Shown here in pieces: positions 9,326 to 15,640 of a DNA stretch of 24,774 nt. The translations under genes were made by a program, and so were the position numbers. The DNA is from DASVWH01 sp036389715 (GTDB taxonomy: Bacteria > Acidobacteriota > Blastocatellia > Pyrinomonadales > Pyrinomonadaceae), in NCBI GenBank assembly GCA_036389715.1, contig DASVWH010000236.1:1-24774 (forward strand), written 5' to 3'. Position 1 is the first letter of the stretch. Each line of letters begins with the position of its first letter. The notes under the pieces are model-generated. The model made no database searches. It was not told the DNA's origin and saw only the letters and a program-made list of their open reading frames with translations.

Positions 9326-10531
9326 CTACTTTGTCTCCATCCCGTAATGTCTGAGCCACCAGTCGCGCAGCAGCTTGGACGCGAATTCGTAACGACGCGT
9401 GACGGCGTCGAAGCGAACGTAAAAATCATTCTCAAGAAAGCTCATCAGGCAATTGAACTTTTCCATCTCGCCGCGGCTCCTTGTCTCCTGCCTGTAGAGT
9501 TGGTAACAGGCGTCGCGCGTGAGCCAGCCCGTGACCGCCAGCTCGCGCAGCAGACGCTTGAGCGCCTTCTCGTCCTGCGGCCCATGATTGCGCAAACGGC
9601 CGTAGTAATGGTCGAAGTACGTCTTGCAGTCAACGCCGAGCACCTTCTCTCTGTAAAGCTGCTCGACACGCCCGGGCGTCATGGCGCGGCCGTCCTGCAT
9701 GTGGGCCTTGGCGACCTCCGAAAAGATGATTTGAACGAAGTAGGGAACGGCCGTGCCGATCAGTTCGAGCATCTTGCGCTTGGAGGGCCGCGAGAGGGGC
9801 AGCTTGTGCGTCCGGGCCAGTTCGTCCAGAAACGCCATGGCCACCTCCTGCGGGAAAGGCTCAAGCCATAATTGCTCGAAATCGTTAATGGACGCGATCT
9901 CGCCCAGGGCATTGAGCACCTGGCCGATTCCGATTGACCCGGCTACCAGAAAGCGCACATTCTTCAGGTCAGGTGACTGCCGTAATTTCCTCAGCCAGCG
10001 AAGCATGATTTTCGCTTCCTGACGGCCCGCATCCGACTGTGCCATGCGGTCGATCATCATCGGAAATTCGTCCAGAATAAAGATTACCTGGTGCGGCGCG
10101 GCCGCCACTCTTTCAAAAAGCTCCTCGCCGTCCTCCTGCCACCGTGTGCGCAGCTTCTCCCTCAACTTGATTCTGAGCTTGAGCAGGTCTATCTCTTCAA
10201 AGGTCTCCCTGAAGCGCGACCAGAGCGGCTTGGGAAAGTAGCTGAGCCCCGTCGCGGTCTTCGACAGACGGGCGTCCTTGGCCAGTTGCACGACCAGCAG
10301 CGCGATCAGGTCTGCCGGTTCGACCAGGTGCTCCAGGTCCGCATGAACGAGCACGAAGTCCTCCCAGGGCTCGTCAATCAGGCGATACATCACGCTCGTC
10401 TTGCCGAAACGGCGCGGGCTGACCAACAGCACGTGCCCGGCTTCGAGCTTTTCGCGGACCATCCGGATAAATGCGTCCCGCCCGTAAAAATCGTCTCCGC
10501 GCACCGGGCAGCCGACCCTGTTGATAATCAT
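9326..10531 (-). CDS. Archaeal-type (PF01637-like) ATP-binding protein
   Basis: 401 aa. The start ERD-like region FYGRDAFIRMVREKLE is followed by Walker A VSPRRFGKTSV (38-48), Walker B VIFILDEFPMMI (149-160), sensor strand RFLVAGSIGIG (193-203) and the VPYFVQIIFSEV segment (262-273) typical of this ATPase family. The C-terminal hundred residues look like a winged helix ending in YEFASKLLRDWWLRHYG, the common tail of the family. The length is normal. The gene is first in the operon with the 692-aa ATPase, and AGGGGAG lies three bases before the ATG at 10531. An array of palindromes sits about 22 bp upstream and overlaps the predicted promoter, so expression is probably repressed. Function not established for the family; a partnership with the neighbouring ATPase is inference. 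Confidence 0.85.
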   Translation of the reverse strand: MIINRVGCPVRGDDFYGRDAFIRMVREKLEAGHVLLVSPRRFGKTSVMYRLIDEPWEDFVLVHADLEHLVEPADLIALLVVQLAKDARLSKTATGLSYFPKPLWSRFRETFEEIDLLKLRIKLREKLRTRWQEDGEELFERVAAAPHQVIFILDEFPMMIDRMAQSDAGRQEAKIMLRWLRKLRQSPDLKNVRFLVAGSIGIGQVLNALGEIASINDFEQLWLEPFPQEVAMAFLDELARTHKLPLSRPSKRKMLELIGTAVPYFVQIIFSEVAKAHMQDGRAMTPGRVEQLYREKVLGVDCKTYFDHYYGRLRNHGPQDEKALKRLLRELAVTGWLTRDACYQLYRQETRSRGEMEKFNCLMSFLENDFYVRFDAVTRRYEFASKLLRDWWLRHYGMETK

Positions 10532-10552
10532 CCGCTCCCCTTTCAGCCGGTA

Positions 10553-10610
10553 AGACTACAACATATCTGTTGTGCAACGAATCGGTTGTACAACGGATGT
10601 GTTGTACGAG
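10553..10610. promoter_or_regulatory. Array of 16-bp-phased GTTGTnCAAC palindromes (operator)
   Basis: GTTGTGCAAC (10569-10578) and GTTGTACAAC (10585-10594) are full palindromes. At the same 16-bp steps lie a copy keeping only the right half, ACTACAAC ending at 10562, and a copy keeping the left half, GTTGTACGAG (10601-10610). The interval is identical each time, so this is an ordered array rather than chance. It covers the predicted minus-strand -10 and the plus-strand -35 elements, which suits an autoregulatory repressor site. The binding protein is unknown; a winged-helix ATPase of the operon is one candidate. Confidence 0.7.
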
Positions 10611-10614
10611 TCAA
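10585..10614 (-). promoter_or_regulatory. Predicted promoter of the two-ATPase operon
   Basis: On the minus strand TTGACT (10614-10609), an 18-bp spacer and TACAAC (10590-10585). The -35 is strong and the -10 weak. The -10 lies inside the central GTTGTACAAC palindrome, so a bound protein would block it. Confidence 0.35.
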
Positions 10615-10630
10615 GAAGATTCTATAAAAT
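10602..10630 (+). promoter_or_regulatory. Predicted divergent promoter reading towards the histidine kinase
   Basis: TTGTAC (10602-10607), 17-bp spacer, TAAAAT (10625-10630) within CTATAAAAT. The -35 lies in the last half-palindrome of the array. The next gene starts at 11118, giving a leader of about 480 bases if this promoter serves it. Confidence 0.4.
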
Positions 10631-11117
10631 AGCGGGATTCCAACGTTTAGCGGGATTTTTCGGACGGCGCGCGGCGCGAGCCTTGAAAGATAGAGCGTGC
10701 TGTGCGAGTCCGAAATCCGGGCGGCTCGACGCGTTGACACCATTCGTGTCGTCGTCGCAGGGCAGTTAAATCAGGGTGCGGCCCTGCGTCTTGCGCTTTG
10801 CGCCCGGCAGGATAGCGCCGCCGTTTGAGAGAAAACGGGCGGCGAAGTAGCTTGAAAGACGGGCGGGCGGGCTCTCGCTTCTGCTCGCACCTCTGCTTTT
10901 GACTTGACCGTTGGGCATCTTTGCGCGTAGAAGAAGGGGCAAAGGCCGCGCGGCTGCACTCTTTCCGGCGCGGCTCGGAAGCATTACATCCCGACAATTC
11001 CGGTTGGCCCTCGAAGTGGGTTGGGTTCAAGGTCGCAGGCCCAATCCCGCGGCCGTCAACGAAAGTTGCAGCTACAGCTATGCCACTTTCCTGCCCGGCC
11101 GAAGCGTTGGGAGACCT
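10631..11117 (+). other. Long non-coding leader/intergenic region with a strong hairpin
   Basis: About 490 bp with no convincing gene: open frames here lack ribosome sites and the codon-position GC bias of neighbouring genes. The clearest structure is a hairpin at 10816-10844: CGCCGCCGTTT (10816-10826), loop GAGAGA, AAAC, one bulged G, then GGCGGCG, giving 11 base pairs. No U-tract follows it. A weak promoter-like TTGACC (10904-10909), 18 bp, TAGAAG (10928-10933) could serve the kinase gene alternatively. A 13-codon frame (ATG 11080) ends in an ATGA overlap with the kinase start but has no Shine-Dalgarno. Confidence 0.4.
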
Positions 11118-12755
11118 ATGAGTGATCTGACAGACAATTCCGCGAAGGAAGATGCGTCGCCGGTGGCCGGGGACGGGGCGGCCGCATGGCAGACCAGGCG
11201 CAGGAGCGAGGGTGAGCAGGAAAGCGCCTCGACCTTGAGCAGCATGGCCGAAACCGTGCGCCGGATCATGCGTGCCGACACGACCGGCGTCGGCGCATTC
11301 TCGCTCTCCGAGAGAACGATCACCTGGAAGGCCCTGAGCGGCTTTCGCTCCTACGTCGGCGATGATGAGATGGACGTGATCGTGACGCTGCGCGGGAGCG
11401 TCGCGGAGCAGGCCGCCATGTCCGACGAGTTGATGATCGTCGAGGGCCTGGGGCTGCGCGATGAGAGTCCGGCGAGCGCCTTTCCGCTGCATAGCTCCGA
11501 GGGCGTGCGCGATCTGGCGATGGCCCCGCTCAAGGCGCGCGGCGAAACGCTCGGCGTGCTCGTCGTCGGTTATCGGCGCGAGCATCGCTTCACCTCCGAA
11601 GAGAGAGCGCTGCTCGAAGGCTTGGCCGAGATGGCTGCGACGACGCTCGATCACGCGCGTCTCTTCGAGACCGTCCGCACGGCCAAGAAAATCTGGGAGC
11701 AGACCTTCGACGCCATCCCGGACGGCGTCATCGTCCACGACGCGCGGATGCAGATCGTCCGCATCAATGCTCACGCGGCCGAGATGATGGATATGCAGCC
11801 CGTCGAGGCCGTCGGCCTGAGCTGTGCAGACGCTTTCTCGCGGCTCTTCGGCGAGCGCGCCGCCGCCTATCACATGGGCCCGAACGGCAACAGCAGCGCG
11901 GCCTCCTCTTTTGAATTGCAGGCCGAAGACGGCAGGCGCTATCTGGTCTCGCTCGCGCCGCTCGACGAGGTCGGCGGGCAGCCCGGCAGCGTTATCACCT
12001 GGAGCGACGTGACCGACCTCTCGGAGATGCAGGAGCAACTTGCTCGCTCGCGCCGCCTGGCCACGGTCGGGCAGCTCGCGGCCGGAGTCGCGCACGAAAT
12101 CAACAACCCGCTGGCCGCCATTACTGCCTGCGCCGAAGCCACCCTGCGCGACATCCGCGATCAGCCCGAAATCGCCGTCGTCGCAGAAGAGCGCGAATGG
12201 TCGTTCTATCTCGAAGAGATAGTGCGCCAGGCCCTGCGCTGCAAGGAGATTACGCGCGGGCTCCTGGACCTCTCGCGACAACGCCGCGCGCGGCGTGCCA
12301 TCTGCGACCTCAACGCCCTCGCGGCGCAGTGTGCGAGGATCGCCGAGCAGCGCAACGAAGCGGAGGCCGTCAAGTTCGTCGTCCAGCTGGACGAGAACGT
12401 GGGCGAAGTGGCGACGGACGCCGGGATGGTCAGGCAGGTGCTCGACAACCTGCTGAGCAATGCGCTCGACGCGACCGACAGGCAGGGCCAGATTACGCTC
12501 TCGACCGTCAGGGACGGCGAGCGCGTCGCCGTCGAAGTGGCCGACAGCGGCCACGGCATCGCGCCGGAGCTTTTGGTCCGCATCTTCGATCCTTTCTTTA
12601 CGACGAAAGACCCAGGGCGCGGCTCCGGCCTCGGCCTGGCCATCTGCTACACGCTGGCTGAGGCTCTCGGCGGCGCGCTGACGGTCGAGTCCAAGCAGGG
12701 CGCGGGCAGCCGCTTTCGTCTCTGGATTCCGCGCCGCGCGCCGGATAAGGAGTAG
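11118..12755 (+). CDS. Soluble GAF-PAS sensor histidine kinase (NtrB-like)
   Basis: 545 aa from ATG 11118, chosen over upstream TTG starts because GGGAGA lies four to five bases before it and the domains begin after it. A GAF domain (about 40-185) and a PAS domain (about 190-300; FDAIPDGVIVHDARMQIVRINAHA) precede the kinase core. The H-box is GVAHEINNP with His326, the N-box NLLSNALDA (444-452), G1 DSGHG (476-480), F-box DPFFTT (491-496) and G2 GSGLGLAI (502-509), so all catalytic elements are intact. No membrane segment or signal peptide, so it senses a cytoplasmic cue. The HEINNPL H-box belongs to the NtrB-like kinases that partner sigma-54 activators. The next gene, 165 bp on, is exactly such an activator, so it is very likely the cognate kinase. 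The input signal is unknown. Confidence 0.93.
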   Translation: MSDLTDNSAKEDASPVAGDGAAAWQTRRRSEGEQESASTLSSMAETVRRIMRADTTGVGAFSLSERTITWKALSGFRSYVGDDEMDVIVTLRGSVAEQAAMSDELMIVEGLGLRDESPASAFPLHSSEGVRDLAMAPLKARGETLGVLVVGYRREHRFTSEERALLEGLAEMAATTLDHARLFETVRTAKKIWEQTFDAIPDGVIVHDARMQIVRINAHAAEMMDMQPVEAVGLSCADAFSRLFGERAAAYHMGPNGNSSAASSFELQAEDGRRYLVSLAPLDEVGGQPGSVITWSDVTDLSEMQEQLARSRRLATVGQLAAGVAHEINNPLAAITACAEATLRDIRDQPEIAVVAEEREWSFYLEEIVRQALRCKEITRGLLDLSRQRRARRAICDLNALAAQCARIAEQRNEAEAVKFVVQLDENVGEVATDAGMVRQVLDNLLSNALDATDRQGQITLSTVRDGERVAVEVADSGHGIAPELLVRIFDPFFTTKDPGRGSGLGLAICYTLAEALGGALTVESKQGAGSRFRLWIPRRAPDKE

Positions 12756-12760
12756 GAGAA

Positions 12761-12781
12761 ACGGCGAAGGATAAGCGCCGT
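12761..12781 (+). other. Hairpin just after the histidine kinase stop
   Basis: ACGGCG (12761-12766) and CGCCGT (12776-12781) form a 6-bp stem with a 9-base loop, without a following U-run. It may be a processing or pausing element between kinase and regulator; it is too weak to call a terminator. Confidence 0.3.
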
Positions 12782-12920
12782 GCTCGAAAGTAGACGCAAG
12801 CGCGGCGGCAACGCTCTCGGTGAACGCGGGCTCGCCGCTTCTCATTCATCGCCGCTGGCTCGCATCGCAGACAGCTTGCATCGCCCGTAGCCTGCGCTCG
12901 ACGTTTATCTGATCGAACCT

Positions 12921-14357
12921 ATGACTCGTAAAATCAGCGTCCTGCTTGTTGACGACGACAACCTGCTGCGCAAGATCGTGACCGAACAGCTCTCGCGGTC
13001 GGGCTTCGAGGCGTCGCCCGCGGCGAGCGGCCAGGAGGCTCTCGATAAGCTCAACGAAGCGGACTACGATGTCGTGCTGCTCGACATCCAGATGCCCGGC
13101 CTCTCCGGGCTCGACGCCCTGCGCGCGATCAGAAAAATGGAGGACGCGCCGGAGGTCATCATGCTCACGGCCGACACCTCTCTCTCGACCGGCATCGAGG
13201 CGATGCGGCTCGGCGCTTACGACTATCTAACCAAGCCCTCGACGCTCGACGAGATGGAAGCCGTGATTCGCAAGGCGGACGAGAAGCGGAGGCTCGTCAA
13301 GCAGAATGCTTCGCTGCGTTCGGTGGTGCGCGCGCCGACGGCCGACAATGAAGTGCCGGCCCTCGTCTACCGCAGCGCGATGATGCGCGGCCTCGTTGAG
13401 CTGGCCGAGACGGCCGCGCGGCTCGATTCGACCGTCATCATCACGGGCGAGTCCGGGACGGGCAAAGACGTGCTCGCGCGCTTCATCCATGCCCGCAGCG
13501 CGCGCAGCGATTCGCCGATGATTACGGTCAACTGCGGCGCGCTCCCGGAAGCCCTCTTCGAGTCTGAATTCTTCGGTCACGAGAAGGGTGCTTTCACGGG
13601 CGCGAGCACGCTCAAGCGCGGGTTGATCGAGGCGGCCGACGGCGCGACTCTTTTCCTTGACGAAGTCGGAGAGATGCCGCCCGCCTCGCAGGTCAAGCTG
13701 CTGCACTTTCTCGAACAGGGGCGGTTCCGGCGCGTCGGCTCGACACGCGACCAGAGCGTGGACGTGCGCATCATCGCCGCCACCAATCGCCATCTCCTGC
13801 GCGAGGTTCACGCCGGGCGCTTTCGCGCCGACCTCTTCTATCGTCTCAACGTCGTCTCGCTGCACATCCTGCCGCTCAGGGAGCGCCCCGAAGATATTCC
13901 CGCGCTCGTAGATTATTTCCTGGACCTTTACCGCGAGCGTTTCAATCGTGCGGACCTGACGCTCTCTCCGGCGGCGCGCCGCAGGCTGGAGACCTTCTCA
14001 TGGCCGGGCAACGTGCGCGAGTTGAGCAACTGCCTGGAGCGCGCCGCCGCGCTCTCCACCGGCGAGATAATTGAAGCCGAGCAGTTGATGTTGCAGGGCG
14101 ACGGCCAGCCCGCGGCCGTCGCCGCCGACTCCTCGGACGAGCCGCAGGCGAGCGCCAACCTGCAACCGGCGACGCTCGAAGAACTGGAGCGCCAGCACAT
14201 CCTGCGCGTGCTCTCCGAAGCGGGCGGCAACCGCGAGCGCACCGCCGCCATTCTAGGCATCTCGGCGCGCACGCTCTACCGCAAGCTGCGCGAGTATGAG
14301 ACCAGCACGCCCTCGCTCGGGCTGCCGACCGAGGCTGACAAAACGTCAGCCGACTGA
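12921..14357 (+). CDS. NtrC-family sigma-54-dependent response regulator
   Basis: 478 aa with the three standard parts. The receiver (1-120) has the acidic pocket DDD (11-13), phospho-acceptor Asp55 in LLDIQMPG, Thr83 and Lys105 in TKP, all intact. The AAA+ domain (about 148-380) has Walker A GESGTGKD (176-183), the sigma-54-contacting GAFTGA loop (223-228), Walker B TLFLDEVGEM (243-252), and the FRADLFYRLNV and WPGNVREL blocks. The FIS-type helix-turn-helix is at about 417-458 (GGNRERTAAILGISARTLYRKL). It is expected to bind dyad enhancers and open sigma-54 promoters after phosphorylation by the kinase upstream. ATG 12921 has a poor ribosome site. The last codons run through tandem dyads, and a sigma-54 promoter lies 120 bp past the stop, which points to the downstream surface-protein genes as targets. 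Confidence 0.95.
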   Translation: MTRKISVLLVDDDNLLRKIVTEQLSRSGFEASPAASGQEALDKLNEADYDVVLLDIQMPGLSGLDALRAIRKMEDAPEVIMLTADTSLSTGIEAMRLGAYDYLTKPSTLDEMEAVIRKADEKRRLVKQNASLRSVVRAPTADNEVPALVYRSAMMRGLVELAETAARLDSTVIITGESGTGKDVLARFIHARSARSDSPMITVNCGALPEALFESEFFGHEKGAFTGASTLKRGLIEAADGATLFLDEVGEMPPASQVKLLHFLEQGRFRRVGSTRDQSVDVRIIAATNRHLLREVHAGRFRADLFYRLNVVSLHILPLRERPEDIPALVDYFLDLYRERFNRADLTLSPAARRRLETFSWPGNVRELSNCLERAAALSTGEIIEAEQLMLQGDGQPAAVAADSSDEPQASANLQPATLEELERQHILRVLSEAGGNRERTAAILGISARTLYRKLREYETSTPSLGLPTEADKTSAD

Positions 14358-14384
14358 CAAAACGTCAGCCCTAACTGTCAGACA
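14335..14384 (+). promoter_or_regulatory. Tandem dyads, candidate enhancer (UAS) for the sigma-54 activator
   Basis: CTGACAAAACGTCAG occurs twice, at 14335-14349 and 14354-14368, 19 bp start to start. Each copy is a perfect inverted repeat CTGAC/GTCAG around AAAAC. A shorter palindrome TGTC-A-GACA follows at 14376-14384. The stop codon of the regulator gene lies in the second copy. The sites are about 120-170 bp upstream of the start point expected for the sigma-54 promoter at 14478, the usual enhancer distance. Alternatively the two stem-loops could act in RNA at the 3' end of the regulator mRNA, but no U-tract follows. Confidence 0.55.
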
Positions 14385-14477
14385 CGCCTTCACGCCCCGC
14401 CCGGGGCCATTCTCCCGGCTTAACTCATCTCCAATCATTTCAGCACTTGCGCGTGCGCGCGGGCCATCCTCCACGGC

Positions 14478-14493
14478 TGGCACGGGGATTGAA
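14478..14493 (+). promoter_or_regulatory. Sigma-54 (-24/-12) promoter
   Basis: TGGCACG-GGGA-TTGAA matches the consensus TGGCACG-N4-TTGCA with correct spacing; the only deviation is A for C after the -12 TTG. Transcription would start near 14503 and run into the pseudo-receiver gene at 14562 and the surface-protein genes. A sigma-54 activator gene and candidate enhancer dyads lie directly upstream. Confidence 0.75.
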
Positions 14494-14561
14494 TTGTCCG
14501 CCGTGGGGCCCGGGTCTTTTCCCGGTCTCTGAAGCCGACGGGTTAAAGGAAAAGTAATTAA

Positions 14562-14954
14562 ATGGCACGCGTGATGATTTGCGATGACGACAAAGCGATG
14601 GCCGCTCAATTGATTGCTGCCTTACGCGCGGCCAAGCATGAAGCCATGACCTGTCATCACACGATGGATGTCCTGCGCGAAGCGGCCGAAGGCCATTTCG
14701 ACCTGATTACTTTCGGTCTCGACATGCCCGGCTTCGGCGGAGCGAGGGCGATAGAAGCCATCTACGAGATCGCCCCCGAGCTTCCGCTGATCGGACTTCA
14801 CAAACGCCCCTCGGAGATCATCCGCACGCCGATGCATTCGCGGCTGGTCGCCATTCTTCCGCGCCCCGTCTCTGTTTCGACCTTCATGTATGCCGTCGCG
14901 CGTGCGTTGGAAGTCTTCCAGATGCGCGACCTTCCCTCGGTCCAGAGTTTCTGA
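14562..14954 (+). CDS. Stand-alone degenerate receiver domain (pseudo-receiver)
   Basis: 130 aa, the size of a single CheY-like domain, with AAAGGA at 14545-14550 before the ATG. The fold is clear: MARVMICDDDKAMAAQLIAAL start with acidic pocket Asp8-Asp10, and the MPGFGG turn at 55-60. Aligned on MPG with the neighbouring regulator (LLDIQMPG), this protein reads TFGLDMPG, so the phospho-acceptor position is Gly52. Asp54 is two residues away from the normal site. The switch Thr/Ser position is in LIGLHKRP without a clear equivalent, and the conserved Lys of KP is Arg (LPRPVS). It should not be phosphorylated in the normal way. It has no output domain. As first gene behind the sigma-54 promoter it may bind the kinase or activator as feedback, or serve as a protein adaptor; both are inference. 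Confidence 0.85.
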   Translation: MARVMICDDDKAMAAQLIAALRAAKHEAMTCHHTMDVLREAAEGHFDLITFGLDMPGFGGARAIEAIYEIAPELPLIGLHKRPSEIIRTPMHSRLVAILPRPVSVSTFMYAVARALEVFQMRDLPSVQSF

Positions 14955-14982
14955 AAACTTCTCTGCCCCAGGCAATCGAACG

Positions 14983-14999
14983 TCCCCGCCCGGAGGGGA
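14983..14999 (+). other. Small hairpin before the exported DUF11-like gene
   Basis: TCCCC (14983-14987) and GGGGA (14995-14999) form a 5-bp stem with a 7-base loop, ending just before the AAGGAG ribosome site at 15006-15011. It could modulate translation or readthrough in a transcript from the upstream gene. Confidence 0.25.
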
Positions 15000-15020
15000 A
15001 ACTTTAAGGAGATGATGACG

Positions 15021-15542
15021 ATGAGATTAAAAAGAAATTTCCGCCTGCTGCCGCTGGTTGCGCTCTCGCTGGTCGTGCTCGGCGCGGCCGGTGCGCTCGC
15101 GCAGCGACAGTTTGCGAGCATCGAGCGCGGCCGCCCCGAAGTGAAGGTCACTCTCGCGGGTCTGGTCGAGCGTAATCACGAGGCCGTCCCGGTCGGCAAA
15201 GCCGTTGCAGTCAATCCCGGCGAGACCATCAACTGGACGATCACCTCTGAGAACGACGGCAGCGCGCCCGCACGCGAGTACAAGACAGTGGGCCAGATTC
15301 CCAAGGGGACGACGTTCGTCGCGGGCAGCGCCCAGGCCGACGGCGCGACCACCGTTGTCTACAGCGTTGACAACGGGAAGACCTACTCCGTGCAGCCGAT
15401 GGTCGAAGAGAAACAGGCCGACGGCACAACGAAGCAGGTGCCCGCGCCCGTCTCGATGTACACGCAGGTCCGCTATGAGTGGGCCGACCCGCTGGCCGCC
15501 AACGGCAAGCTCTCGGCGACCTACAAGGTCCGCGTGAAATAA
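15021..15542 (+). CDS. Small exported DUF11-like protein
   Basis: 173 aa from ATG 15021. ATGs at 15012 and 15015 are in frame, but AAGGAG (15006-15011) directly abuts the first, so 15021 at nine bases' spacing is preferred. It has a Sec signal peptide: positive MRLKRN, hydrophobic core LLPLVALSLVVLGAAG and a probable cleavage after ALA. The mature part is one DUF11-type repeat of an all-beta fold. Diagnostic pieces are NPGETINWTITSENDGSA, QIPKGTTFVAGSA, VVYSVDNGKTYS, YTQVRYEW and the ending KLSATYKVRVK. Such repeats occur in surface and outer-membrane proteins of large size. A single-repeat protein is unusual and may be a subunit or a secreted partner of the two larger DUF11 proteins that follow. 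Probably in one transcript with the genes on both sides. Confidence 0.85.
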   Translation: MRLKRNFRLLPLVALSLVVLGAAGALAQRQFASIERGRPEVKVTLAGLVERNHEAVPVGKAVAVNPGETINWTITSENDGSAPAREYKTVGQIPKGTTFVAGSAQADGATTVVYSVDNGKTYSVQPMVEEKQADGTTKQVPAPVSMYTQVRYEWADPLAANGKLSATYKVRVK

Positions 15543-15640
15543 CAACCCCTTCTCTTGAGACGACCGCCCGGACCAACCACACTCCGACTCGATGACTTCC
15601 GGTGCTTCGCTCCCCTAGACACAGATATAGAGGAACAAAG

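Noticed and set aside
10921..11121. 66-aa frame ending in an ATGA overlap with the histidine kinase start
   Set aside because: No ATG before codon 54, no Shine-Dalgarno and mixed codon use. The overlap alone is not enough to call a gene.
10647..12845. 732-aa open frame antisense to the histidine kinase
   Set aside because: High third-position GC on the plus strand removes stops on the minus strand; the arginine- and histidine-rich translation shows no domain.
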